From Mageeibacillus sp. UBA1257 (lineage in GTDB: Bacteria; Bacillota; Clostridia; UBA1212; UBA1257): a DNA stretch of 36,454 nucleotides. Positions 1-8,669 of this stretch are shown here, piece by piece. The position numbers and the translations under genes were made by a program. Position 1 is the first letter of the stretch. Each line of letters begins with the position of its first letter. The notes below the pieces were generated by a model that saw only the letters and a program-made list of their open reading frames with translations, was not told where the DNA came from and ran no database searches. The stretch covers positions 1 to 36,454 of the forward strand of contig DBVT01000122.1 of the NCBI GenBank assembly GCA_002308775.1, read 5' to 3'.

Positions 1-1
1 A

Positions 2-2224
2 TTCAACAGCGGAGAATACACGCTGAGCGAGAGATGCGTATCGCTTCGCGACGACGTTGTAAACATAAAAACAGAAGCCGAAGCGACTTCGATGCAGGAA
101 TATTTCTGGAGAAGATACGGAAGGGTAAAGTTCGGAGAGCTTCATCCCGAAAACAGATCGAACATACTCGTTCATGCCGCGGAAGTCGAATCCATAATTG
201 AGAATTCGTCTGCGTATATCGACCCGAGGGAGCTGATCGTCGGATACAATTTCGGCGACGGACCGTATTGGGGATACAGCGGCAACAGAGAGCGCGACGA
301 CGATCTTATGCGCAAAAACGGTTTTACGCAGGAGCAGATCGACTGGATGTTCGATACGACCGTCAAGGACTGCGGCTACGATTATTGGCCTGCTCCCGTA
401 TTCGGAAAAGAAATAGATGATCTCGCGGGAGAAATGACAGTAATGCATTCCGCGCATCAGTGGAATCTCACAAACAACCACAGCGTAATAGGTTATCAAA
501 AAATAGTCGAAAAAGGCTTCTCCGGAATGCTCGATTACGTAAACGAATACGCTGAGAAAAACGGCGACAGCGATTTTTACGAGGCGCTCAGAATTGTCTG
601 CAGAGCAGGGATGAAGCTTGGCAAAAAATACGCGGAAAAAGCGCGCGAAATGGGGAGAGAAGACATCGCGACCGTCTGCGACAGAGTCCCCGAATCAGGC
701 GCGAGAAACTTGAGAGAGGCGATCCAGGCGTTATGGTTCGCTCATATAGTGAACACTTGGGAGGACGGAATAAACGCAAATTCCGTGGGACATCTCGACT
801 GGATACTCTTCCCGTATTACAAACACGATATCGATGAAGGACTGATCACTAAGCAGGACGCTTTTGAACTGATCTGCTGCCTGTGGCTCAAGCTCTACAG
901 GGATTATGACGTCCAGCAGTCGTGCGTCGGAGGCCGCGACGAAAACGGAAAGTCTCTTGTGAACGAGTTGTCATATATGATGCTCGAAGCGACGGAAAAA
1001 CTCGATTTCGTACGCTGCATCTCCGTCAGATTAGACAAAAACACGGACAGGGAATTCGTTAAGAAGGCCCTTCAGGTCGTCGGCAGAGTTCAAAAGGGAG
1101 TTCCTTTCTTCTTTAACGACGACGTCATGATACCGGCTCTCGAAAGCGGAGGGATCTCACACAAAGACGCCTGCGAATACACTGCGATCGGCTGCGTCGA
1201 AACTGTCATTCCGGGCAAATCAAACCCGCATGCCGTCAATTCGAGAATAAACGTGCTGAAAGCTCTCGAATACCTCGTGAGAGACGAAAGCATACTGAAA
1301 TACGGCGATTTTGACAGCCTTTTTACCGCAGTTAAAGAAAAAATCGACGATTTCACAGTAAAAACCGCAGAGATGATCAAACTCGCAAAGCCTTCGTCAG
1401 ATCACAACAATCCGTGCCCGGTAAAATCTCTCCTTACCGAAGGATGTGTCGAACGCGGAAAAGATTTTAACGATTCAGGCGCAAAATACGACTATTACCA
1501 CGTGATGCTCATGGGCGTTCCGAACCTCGCGGATTCTCTTGCCGCGATAAAGACGCTCGTATACGACAAAAAACTCTATACGATGGAGCAGCTCGTCTTC
1601 CAGCTTAAAAACAACTGGCCGGACGAGGCGATGAGACTCGATTTCGTGAACAAATCGCCCAAATACGGAAACGATATAAAAAGTGTGGACGACATCGCGG
1701 GAGAGATCATAGAGTTCTCGTGCTGCTGCATGGACAGGGAATCAGAGAGGACCGGACTCAGGATGCACGCGCAGCCTTTTACCTATCTGTGGATGATAGA
1801 GCACGGAGCGAAATGTATGGCTTCCGCAGACGGAAGGCGAGACGGCGAAATACTCGCATACAGCCTGTCGCCTATGCAGGGAAGGGACAGAGAAGGACTT
1901 ACCGCCCTTATGAATTCGATATCCTCGCTTCCGACAAAGCACACTCCGGGAACGACTTCAGCTATAGTGGAGATCGATCCGAAACTTTTCTCGGAGGAGA
2001 ATATAGACTGTCTGACAGATATACTCATGACTTCCGCTGCTAAGGGCATATCGAATGTTCAGTTCAACACTGTCAGCCTTGAAACGCTGCTTGACGCCCA
2101 GGCTCATCCCGAAAGGCATATGAATCTTGCCGTCAGAGTCTCCGGCTTCAGCCAGAAATTCAATCTCATAGGCAAACCTCTGCAGGACCACATAATCGCC
2201 AGAACGAAACACGCCTGCATCTGA
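2..2224 (+). CDS. Glycyl radical enzyme, pyruvate formate-lyase/diol dehydratase-like (5' end outside window)
   Basis: Catalytic subunit of a glycyl radical enzyme, a strictly anaerobic cytoplasmic C-C, C-O or C-N lyase/dehydratase family. The frame is open from base 2 through the ATG at 92 with no stop, so the true start lies upstream and the ATG at 92 is probably internal. Numbering from that ATG, the thiyl-radical cysteine is Cys368 in GCVET and the glycyl radical site is Gly685 in RVSGFSQKF, 26 residues from the C-terminus. The conserved ADGRRDGE segment is also present. A single Cys in GCVE, rather than the Cys-Cys pair of true pyruvate formate-lyase, places it with the dehydratase/decarboxylase/choline-lyase side of the family. 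The substrate cannot be assigned. Its activase follows 21 bases downstream, so the two are almost certainly co-transcribed. Confidence 0.93.
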   Translation, partial: FNSGEYTLSERCVSLRDDVVNIKTEAEATSMQEYFWRRYGRVKFGELHPENRSNILVHAAEVESIIENSSAYIDPRELIVGYNFGDGPYWGYSGNRERDDDLMRKNGFTQEQIDWMFDTTVKDCGYDYWPAPVFGKEIDDLAGEMTVMHSAHQWNLTNNHSVIGYQKIVEKGFSGMLDYVNEYAEKNGDSDFYEALRIVCRAGMKLGKKYAEKAREMGREDIATVCDRVPESGARNLREAIQALWFAHIVNTWEDGINANSVGHLDWILFPYYKHDIDEGLITKQDAFELICCLWLKLYRDYDVQQSCVGGRDENGKSLVNELSYMMLEATEKLDFVRCISVRLDKNTDREFVKKALQVVGRVQKGVPFFFNDDVMIPALESGGISHKDACEYTAIGCVETVIPGKSNPHAVNSRINVLKALEYLVRDESILKYGDFDSLFTAVKEKIDDFTVKTAEMIKLAKPSSDHNNPCPVKSLLTEGCVERGKDFNDSGAKYDYYHVMLMGVPNLADSLAAIKTLVYDKKLYTMEQLVFQLKNNWPDEAMRLDFVNKSPKYGNDIKSVDDIAGEIIEFSCCCMDRESERTGLRMHAQPFTYLWMIEHGAKCMASADGRRDGEILAYSLSPMQGRDREGLTALMNSISSLPTKHTPGTTSAIVEIDPKLFSEENIDCLTDILMTSAAKGISNVQFNTVSLETLLDAQAHPERHMNLAVRVSGFSQKFNLIGKPLQDHIIARTKHACI

Positions 2225-2245
2225 TGCAAGTTAATGTAAAAAGTT

Positions 2246-3157
2246 ATGAAGGGCACAATTTTCAGCATCGTAAGAAGTTCCGTACACGACGGGCCGGGTA
2301 TAAGGACCGTCGTGTATTTTAAAGGTTGCACTCTGAGATGCGCATGGTGCCACAATCCGGAAGGGTTGAAAACGAAAAAGGAAATACTTTTTTACCGGGA
2401 CAAGTGCATAGGATGCGGCAGGTGCGGTGATATTTGCCCGGAATGTCATACGGAAGAAGGATTTGTCAGATACAGGTGCAGGTCGTGCGGAAGATGCGCC
2501 GAAGCGTGTCCCGCCGAAGCGCTCGTTTTATCGGGAAAGGAATATGCCCCGGAAGAGCTTTTTTCGATCATAGAGAAGGACAGAAAATTTTTTGAGACAT
2601 CCGGAGGAGGCGTCACATTCTCGGGAGGAGAGTGCTTCGTACAGGCCGATTTTCTTCACGAGATCGCGTCTTTGTGCCGCTCCGAAGGAATAAAAACCAT
2701 GTGCGAGACGGCCCTTTATTACAGCTACGATCCGCAAAGCGAACACAACAAAAAGTGCCTTAACATCGCCGTGAACGATATGGACGAGATGTTCTGCGAT
2801 CTTAAAATAATGGATCCCGGGCTTCACAAAAAATATACGGGAGCATCGAACGAAACCATTCTCTTCAACCTGAAATATCTGTCTGAACACAGGGACAATA
2901 TAACTGTCAGGATCCCGTTGATCCCGGGCATCAGCGACACGGACGACAACCTCGAAAGATCGGCAGAATATATATCTTCCTGCGGCCGGGGCATCAAGCG
3001 CGTCGAACTGTTAAAATTCAACGAGCTGGCAGGCAGCAAGTATGGGCCTCTTGGCCTCGATTTTACACCGGATTTCAGGACTGAAGCCCAAAATGAGGCA
3101 TTTTTACGCGAAAAACAGAAAAAATTCGACGATATATTGATTTCACGCAAAAAATAG
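2246..3157 (+). CDS. Glycyl-radical enzyme activating protein (radical SAM)
   Basis: Radical SAM activase that abstracts hydrogen from the glycine of its partner enzyme using S-adenosylmethionine and a [4Fe-4S] cluster. The radical SAM CX3CX2C motif is Cys28, Cys32 and Cys35. Two ferredoxin-type CX2CX2CX3C clusters follow at Cys54/57/60/64 and Cys78/81/84/88. This two-cluster insert is typical of activases for dehydratase- and decarboxylase-type glycyl radical enzymes and is absent from classical PflA. The TSGGGVTFSGGE segment matches the family. Length (303 aa) is normal. The ATG at 2246 has no good Shine-Dalgarno, so translation may depend on the upstream gene 21 bases away. Family is certain; the substrate of its partner is not. 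Confidence 0.94.
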   Translation: MKGTIFSIVRSSVHDGPGIRTVVYFKGCTLRCAWCHNPEGLKTKKEILFYRDKCIGCGRCGDICPECHTEEGFVRYRCRSCGRCAEACPAEALVLSGKEYAPEELFSIIEKDRKFFETSGGGVTFSGGECFVQADFLHEIASLCRSEGIKTMCETALYYSYDPQSEHNKKCLNIAVNDMDEMFCDLKIMDPGLHKKYTGASNETILFNLKYLSEHRDNITVRIPLIPGISDTDDNLERSAEYISSCGRGIKRVELLKFNELAGSKYGPLGLDFTPDFRTEAQNEAFLREKQKKFDDILISRKK

Positions 3158-3165
3158 AGTATCAT
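3137..3165 (+). promoter_or_regulatory. Sigma-70 type promoter for the zinc-ribbon protein
   Basis: TTGATT at 3137-3142, 17 bases of spacing, then TATCAT at 3160-3165. It overlaps the end of the activase gene and lies about 50 bases before the next start, so the zinc-ribbon gene probably has its own transcript. Confidence 0.55.
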
Positions 3166-3216
3166 AATATCAATCAATAATCAGCCGCAGAGACGCGGCG
3201 TTAAGGAGGAAACAAT

Positions 3217-3702
3217 ATGGCATTTTGTTCAAATTGCGGAGCTTTCATAGCGGAAGGCGCAAAATTCTGCGAAAACTGCGGCACACCTGTAGCGGCGGCT
3301 AAAGCGGCAGAAAAAGTTGAAGAAGTTAAAGAGGAAGCTCAGGAAGCGGCTGAGCAGGCACAGCAGGTCGTCTACGCGACTCCCGTTGTTCCCGTTGCAC
3401 CCGTGACTCAGGAAGCTGCTCCTGCAAAGGCACCTGTAAACACCACACCCGCGCTGGTGATGGGCATCCTCGCGATGATATTCTGCGAGGCCGGCATTCT
3501 CGGAATAATTTTCGGAGCCATCGCCATCAGTAAGGCTAAACAGGCCGGAGATGCTATCGACGGAAAGGGCAAGGCAGGAAAGATACTCGGAACGATCGGT
3601 CTTGTCATCGGTATCATTATGACAGTGGTCTGGATCATTTACGCAATAGTCTTCGCTGTGGTCGGCGGCGGACTTCTTTCCCAGTATCTAAACAATCTGT
3701 GA
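3217..3702 (+). CDS. Zinc-ribbon membrane protein, DUF4190-like
   Basis: Small protein of unknown function. The N-terminus is a double-CxxC zinc ribbon (Cys4, Cys7, Cys18, Cys21). It is followed by an Ala/Glu/Val/Pro-rich linker of about 50 residues and two hydrophobic segments at about 78-106 and 121-155. The glycine-rich hairpin with a charged AISKAKQAGDA turn between the segments resembles DUF4190-type membrane domains. The zinc ribbon is expected to face the cytoplasm. The start is set by AAGGAGG about 8 bases upstream of the ATG. The gene has its own putative promoter and a strong terminator, so it looks monocistronic. A function in envelope sensing or membrane anchoring would be a guess. 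Confidence 0.8.
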   Translation: MAFCSNCGAFIAEGAKFCENCGTPVAAAKAAEKVEEVKEEAQEAAEQAQQVVYATPVVPVAPVTQEAAPAKAPVNTTPALVMGILAMIFCEAGILGIIFGAIAISKAKQAGDAIDGKGKAGKILGTIGLVIGIIMTVVWIIYAIVFAVVGGGLLSQYLNNL

Positions 3703-3735
3703 TCGCCAAAAGATAAAATGTAACTTCAAATACCG

Positions 3736-3770
3736 ATCCCCGCGCCGGAAAGCGCGGGGATTTGTTTTCT
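3736..3770 (+). terminator. Rho-independent terminator
   Basis: A perfect 10-bp GC-rich stem (3736-3745 with 3752-3761), loop CGGAAA, followed by a T-rich tract. It separates the zinc-ribbon gene from the polysaccharide genes. Confidence 0.93.
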
Positions 3771-3778
3771 TTGATTTC

Positions 3779-3807
3779 TTGACATCGCGCCGCTTTAGTT
3801 ATATTAT
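3779..3807 (+). promoter_or_regulatory. Consensus sigma-70 promoter of the polysaccharide operon
   Basis: Consensus TTGACA at 3779-3784, exactly 17 bases, then TATTAT at 3802-3807. It sits directly after the terminator. Because the -35 box begins with TTG in frame with the next gene, an automatic caller may mistake it for a start codon; the real start must be downstream. Confidence 0.85.
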
Positions 3808-3883
3808 ATACTTTGTATGCGTATTACACGGCGGCATTTTACCGAAGAGAAAACGCATCAGTCGAAAACAGGAGCTGAAAAGT

Positions 3884-5788
3884 TTGAAATATAAGCTGAA
3901 ACAGGCGTATTTGATACCCATAGATGTTATAGAGATAGCGGTTTGCTACGCTCTTGCCGTTTTGATACGACTCGAGCAGATCCCGGGATTCAAGGATGTC
4001 CCGCAGGAAAATGTAAAGCTTGTCTGGCAGGCTGTCTTCAGCTGGCCGGCGCTCGTTATACCCGCGATATACGTGATAATATTTTTCTTCGCTGATATGT
4101 ATGCCTTTTTATTAAAGCATGCGACTTTGGGCGATACGTTAAAATGTGCGCTGGCAAATGTTGCCGCGGCCGCTTTGTCGTTTTTGTACAACGCATTTTT
4201 GATGTCCAAAATGACTTCGAACTCGCAGATCATCCCGAGGGGAGTCGTGATAATCGCGAGCATACTGATACTGCTTGCGACAGTCGCGACGAGGATAATC
4301 CCGAGAGTCGCGGATGAGATGTCTCACTCGTTTGAGAAGAAAAACAGCGCTAAAACGCACAGAATAATAATTTACGGAGCGGGATTCGAAGGAAGAACTC
4401 TCGCTGCGGATTTTAAAAACGGCAAGGCGAGAAAGAACAATCTCGTAGTCGGTTTTATCGACAACAACAATCAGAAAATACAGTCCAAACTGCTCGGAAT
4501 AAAAGTCTATTCCGCATCGCAGGATCTGGAAAAACTCGTCAAGGATCTCGGAGCTGATACGATAATCATAGCGATACCGTCACTTTCTCCGTCAGATCTT
4601 TCCTCGATCATCGATAAATGCAAGCACACGGGATGCATACTGAAAATACTCCCGTCCATCTCCGATATGGTCGAAAACGCGAATATCGAGGCTTCAAAGC
4701 TGAGAGACGTAAGTATAGACGATATTTTACACAGAAAAGAGACGCATATAGACATAGACAGCATCTGCCAGTATCTGGAGGGAGAGACTGTTCTGGTGAC
4801 GGGCGCGGGCGGTTCGATAGGTTCGGAACTCTGCCGCAGGATCCTGCATTACAAGCCTGCGAGACTCGTGCTTTTCGATATCTACGAGAACAATGTTTAT
4901 GATCTCGAATTCGAACTGAGACAGATGAAAACAGAGACGGAACTTATTTCCTACATCGGATCCGTCAGGGATTACAAGAGGCTTGATGCTATTTTCAAAA
5001 AGGAAAATCCCCAGGTCGTCTTCCACGCGGCAGCTCACAAGCACGTTCCGCTGATGGAGAACAGCCCCGGTGAAGCGGTAAAGAACAACGTTTTCGGCAC
5101 ATACAACCTCGCTAAAGCCGCTGATGCGAACCATGTTAAAACGTTCGTCTTCATTTCCACGGACAAGGCAGTCAACCCGACAAACGTGATGGGCGCCACA
5201 AAGAGAATGTGCGAGATGATCATCACTGCCATGGATAAAGTGAGCGAAACGAGATACGTGGCTGTCAGATTCGGAAATGTTCTGGGAAGCAACGGAAGCG
5301 TCGTACCGCTTTTCAAGAAGCAGATAGCCGCGATGGGGCCTGTTACGGTCACACATCCCGATATAATAAGATATTTTATGACCATCCCTGAAGCGGCGAG
5401 GCTCGTCGTTCAGGCAGGCGCAATGGCAAAAGGCGGAGAAATATTCATACTCGACATGGGCGATCCCGTAAAGATCGACGATCTCGCGAGAGATATGATC
5501 AGGCTTTCAGGCTACACTCCCGATGTCGATATCAAGATAGAATACACAGGACTGAGGCCTGGCGAAAAGCTTTACGAAGAGCTCATGCAGGCAGAAGAGG
5601 GAACGACGAAATCGTCTCACGACGGCATTTTCATCGCAAAACCAGAGACATATACGATGGAACAGGTCGAAGAGAAACTGTCCGTCCTTCGCGACGCCGT
5701 TGGCAAAGATGACGAAACGGTGGTAAAATGTTTAGCGGAGGTCGTGCCCACTTTCCATCCCGAAAAAGCCGGAGCGCACGGCAAATAA
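3884..5788 (+). CDS. Membrane nucleoside-diphosphate sugar dehydratase/epimerase (CapD/PglF-like)
   Basis: Probable UDP-N-acetylglucosamine 4,6-dehydratase-type enzyme making a modified sugar nucleotide for surface glycopolymer. The N-terminal ~130 residues hold about four membrane helices. A first Rossmann-like domain contains IIYGAGFEGR, and a C-terminal short-chain dehydrogenase domain contains TGAGGSIG (306-313) and STDKAVNP (Ser425, Lys428), the signature of this subfamily. I chose the TTG at 3884 (634 aa) because AGGAG lies 9 bases upstream. The farther TTG at 3779 is the promoter -35 box and cannot be translated from this promoter. The LCP gene follows after 33 bases, supporting a role in capsule or wall polysaccharide. 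The precise sugar (QuiNAc/bacillosamine type or other) is not certain. Confidence 0.88.
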   Translation: MKYKLKQAYLIPIDVIEIAVCYALAVLIRLEQIPGFKDVPQENVKLVWQAVFSWPALVIPAIYVIIFFFADMYAFLLKHATLGDTLKCALANVAAAALSFLYNAFLMSKMTSNSQIIPRGVVIIASILILLATVATRIIPRVADEMSHSFEKKNSAKTHRIIIYGAGFEGRTLAADFKNGKARKNNLVVGFIDNNNQKIQSKLLGIKVYSASQDLEKLVKDLGADTIIIAIPSLSPSDLSSIIDKCKHTGCILKILPSISDMVENANIEASKLRDVSIDDILHRKETHIDIDSICQYLEGETVLVTGAGGSIGSELCRRILHYKPARLVLFDIYENNVYDLEFELRQMKTETELISYIGSVRDYKRLDAIFKKENPQVVFHAAAHKHVPLMENSPGEAVKNNVFGTYNLAKAADANHVKTFVFISTDKAVNPTNVMGATKRMCEMIITAMDKVSETRYVAVRFGNVLGSNGSVVPLFKKQIAAMGPVTVTHPDIIRYFMTIPEAARLVVQAGAMAKGGEIFILDMGDPVKIDDLARDMIRLSGYTPDVDIKIEYTGLRPGEKLYEELMQAEEGTTKSSHDGIFIAKPETYTMEQVEEKLSVLRDAVGKDDETVVKCLAEVVPTFHPEKAGAHGK

Positions 5789-5821
5789 CAACAAAAGAAA
5801 AAGAAGAGAAGAGCAGTCAAA

Positions 5822-6934
5822 ATGAAAGTAAAAGGTTCCGTAATCGCATTATTGATCTCATCTGTGCTGGTGATAGGCATAGGTGCGGCATATTTTACCT
5901 ATGGGATGCCGTTTTTGAACTTTATGTACAATAAACTCCCGAACGGAAAGGCACAGGGCGTTTATGTTGTTGAAAAAGGCTCGCCGCTGATAGATATGTC
6001 CTCATACAGAAAAAACGAGAACGAACCTCAGCCTACATACGTGCCTTCATCCACGCCCGAGCCTGAACAGCTGGGAAAATTCGGCGACCTCAGAGAACAG
6101 GCATACGTTGACTTTGCGCTTTCGCCGAACGCGAGAAACGTCCTGGTCATCGGCGCAGACGAATCGGCCGGACTCACCGACTCGATATTCATAGTGAGCA
6201 TCGACCAGTCCGCCAATACGATCAAAATAATATCCATCCCCAGAGACACATACGTGGTATACGATGAAAAGATCGTTTCTGCTCTTCAAAAAATAGGCTG
6301 GTACGAAAACAAGGGGATCCAGAAACTCAATATAGCAAAACTCATAGGCTCGGACGTCATCAATTTCAAGGGCGGCGAGTTTGACAACAGAGGTATAAAC
6401 TTCCTTTGCGAGGTCATAGAGCAGATGCTCGGAGATTCGTTCCATATAGACGACTATGTTTACGTCGATTTTGACGGTTTTATGGATATGGTGAAGATAT
6501 TCGGAGGCATCTGGCTCACCGTGGATGAAAATATATACAATCAGTACGGCCAGTTGCTCGTTCCAAAGGGCAGAAACTATCTGTCACCCAAGGAAGCGCT
6601 CTTTTACGTAAGAACGAGGAAACGTTTCGACAGCGAGGGCAACAACCTCGGAAGCGCGGGTGACAGCTACAGAAAAGAACTGCAGGTCGAATTCATCAAG
6701 GAAATGATCACACAGTACGTGACGAAGGAAAATATATCCAAAGCGTCGGAAATACTGACGTCTCTTCGCGGAAGCGTTTATCACAGCATCAGCACGATGG
6801 ACAAGCTGTCGTATTACACTAAGCTCGCGACGGAGTATACAAACAAGAAATATTTTGTCGACTTTATGGTCATCACAGGCGTTGAGATAGATCCTTTCGG
6901 AGACGGCGCCTCATATGTGCAGATCATAAAGTGA
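5822..6934 (+). CDS. LytR-CpsA-Psr (LCP) family glycopolymer transferase
   Basis: Membrane-anchored LCP protein; family members transfer lipid-linked glycopolymers such as teichoic acid or capsule onto peptidoglycan. One N-terminal transmembrane helix (about 7-27) is followed by a Pro/Glu-rich linker and the extracytoplasmic LCP domain (about 104-300). Recognisable motifs are NVLVIGAD with Asp113, LTDSIF (Asp120) and SIPRDT (Arg141, Asp142). The family's later conserved segment is present as ALFYVRTRKR. Length (370 aa) is usual. A weak A/G-rich ribosome binding site precedes the ATG. It follows the CapD/PglF-like gene by 33 bases, so the pair plausibly make and attach the same polymer. Confidence 0.92.
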   Translation: MKVKGSVIALLISSVLVIGIGAAYFTYGMPFLNFMYNKLPNGKAQGVYVVEKGSPLIDMSSYRKNENEPQPTYVPSSTPEPEQLGKFGDLREQAYVDFALSPNARNVLVIGADESAGLTDSIFIVSIDQSANTIKIISIPRDTYVVYDEKIVSALQKIGWYENKGIQKLNIAKLIGSDVINFKGGEFDNRGINFLCEVIEQMLGDSFHIDDYVYVDFDGFMDMVKIFGGIWLTVDENIYNQYGQLLVPKGRNYLSPKEALFYVRTRKRFDSEGNNLGSAGDSYRKELQVEFIKEMITQYVTKENISKASEILTSLRGSVYHSISTMDKLSYYTKLATEYTNKKYFVDFMVITGVEIDPFGDGASYVQIIK

Positions 6935-6980
6935 TAAATACAGCGGAAAGCGCAACAACCAACTGACTGGAGGAAGCACA

Positions 6981-7934
6981 ATGATTGAGATCAAAAATCT
7001 CGTAAAAAGATACGGACAGATCAATGCCGTTGACGACATTAGTTTTACCGTACCTGACGGGGAGATACTCGGCTTTCTGGGACCTAACGGAGCGGGAAAA
7101 TCGACGACGATGAATATGATCACCGGATACCTGCCGCCGACTGCGGGAACTGTTTTAGTCGAAGGATATGACATCATGGAAAAGCCGAAGGAGGTCAAGA
7201 GAAGGATCGGATATCTTCCGGAACTGCCGCCCCTTTACGGCGATATGACGGTTGGTGAATATCTCGAATTCATCTGCGAACTCAAGGACGTCGACAAAAA
7301 GATCAGACGCTCCCAACTCGACGACATCATGTATCTCGTAAAAATAGGAGACATGAAAGGCAGACTCGTCAAAAACCTCTCGAAAGGATACAGACAGAGA
7401 GTCGGTTTTGCTGAAGCGATGGTCGGAAATCCGAAGATAATGATCCTCGACGAGCCCACGATAGGTCTCGACCCGAAGCAGATAGTTGAAATAAGAAAAC
7501 TGATCGCTGCTCTCGGAAAGGAACACACAGTTATCCTGAGCACGCACATACTCTCCGAAGTAAGCGCCGTCTGCTCGTCAGTCGTCATCATAAACAAAGG
7601 TAAAATAGCCGCATCCGGAAATGTCGCGGATTTTGCGGGAACAGGCACCGGAAAGGTCACATCGTTCCACATCACGATCGCGGGACCGAAGGCAGAATGC
7701 AGCAACATTTTACGTCAGGTAAGAGGAGTTAAGAACGCTGAACTGCTGAGAACGTCAGGGGAACTTTCGATGTTCAAAGTGGAATCGAGAACAGATACGG
7801 ATGTCAGAAAAGAAGTGTTCAAAGCGCTTGCGGACGCCGGATATCCGATAATGGAGATCAGGGCGGATTCGAAGACGCTCGAAGAGACGTTCATTGAGAT
7901 AACGTCAAAAGACAACGCGGAGAGGGGGATATGA
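6981..7934 (+). CDS. ABC transporter ATP-binding protein, GldA-like
   Basis: ATPase of an ABC-2 type exporter. Walker A GPNGAGKST is at 34-42, the signature LSKGYRQR at 133-140, Walker B IMILDEPT at 153-160, and the H-loop His at 189. The C-terminal ~90 residues form the extra domain usual in GldA/NatA-like ATPases. GGAGG precedes the ATG at a normal distance. The permease starts 3 bases after the stop. With the next three genes it forms the widespread but poorly understood Gld-type exporter cluster. In gliding Bacteroidota these proteins are linked to motility and secretion, but in Bacillota the substrate is unknown. Confidence 0.93.
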   Translation: MIEIKNLVKRYGQINAVDDISFTVPDGEILGFLGPNGAGKSTTMNMITGYLPPTAGTVLVEGYDIMEKPKEVKRRIGYLPELPPLYGDMTVGEYLEFICELKDVDKKIRRSQLDDIMYLVKIGDMKGRLVKNLSKGYRQRVGFAEAMVGNPKIMILDEPTIGLDPKQIVEIRKLIAALGKEHTVILSTHILSEVSAVCSSVVIINKGKIAASGNVADFAGTGTGKVTSFHITIAGPKAECSNILRQVRGVKNAELLRTSGELSMFKVESRTDTDVRKEVFKALADAGYPIMEIRADSKTLEETFIEITSKDNAERGI

Positions 7935-7937
7935 TAT

Positions 7938-8651
7938 ATGAAAACGATCTTTAAGAGAGAATTGAACGCATATTTCCGCTCGCCCGTGGCATATTGCGTA
8001 ATAGGATTCTTCATGATAATCACCGGTTATTTCTTCTGGAGAGTCAATATCATAGCCGGCAGCGTCGAATTCGAGGCGACACTTTCAGGCCTTACGACTT
8101 ACCTCGTTTTCCTCTGTCCGGTCATCACGATGAAGCTTCTCGCTGATGAGAAGAAAAACGGAACGGAAGTTCTTCTGCGTACCACGCCTATATCTTTCTG
8201 GCAGATAGTCCTCGGAAAATTCTTCGCGGCGTTTGTGGTGCTCTTCATCATGGTCGCCCTCACGCTCGTATATCCGATAATAATGTCAATAATAGTGGGA
8301 ACATCAGGCACAGTTCCGTGGCTCGCTATCATAGGCGGCTACCTCGCGTTCACACTGATGGGAGCTTCGTTCCTTTCGATAGGTATGCTGACGTCCTCGA
8401 TGACAGAGAACCAGATAGTCGCTGCTGTATCGGGCATCGTTTTACTGCTCGCAATGCTGTACACTCAACAGGTCGGCGCTGTAGTCGGCGGCACCTGGGG
8501 CAAGATACTCATCTGGATATCTCTTTCGTCCAGATATAACGATTTTGCGGCCGGAGCATTCAATATAGCTTCGCTGATATTCTACATCGTATTCACGGCA
8601 GTCATCCTCTTCGTGACGATCATGAATATGGAACGCAAACGCTGGAACTGA
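7938..8651 (+). CDS. ABC-2 type permease, GldF-like
   Basis: Integral membrane permease with about six hydrophobic segments. It begins with the typical FKRELNAYFRSPVAY segment of ABC-2 exporters, in which a short cytoplasmic amphipathic helix precedes the first transmembrane segment. The LLADEKKNGTEVLL stretch near residue 70 is also characteristic. Length (237 aa) is normal for a GldF-type subunit. It is translated from a purine-rich site (GAGGGGG) overlapping the end of the ATPase gene. It should pair with the GldA-like ATPase as a homodimeric channel. Confidence 0.91.
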   Translation: MKTIFKRELNAYFRSPVAYCVIGFFMIITGYFFWRVNIIAGSVEFEATLSGLTTYLVFLCPVITMKLLADEKKNGTEVLLRTTPISFWQIVLGKFFAAFVVLFIMVALTLVYPIIMSIIVGTSGTVPWLAIIGGYLAFTLMGASFLSIGMLTSSMTENQIVAAVSGIVLLLAMLYTQQVGAVVGGTWGKILIWISLSSRYNDFAAGAFNIASLIFYIVFTAVILFVTIMNMERKRWN

Positions 8652-8669
8652 TAAGGAGGTGCTCTTAAA

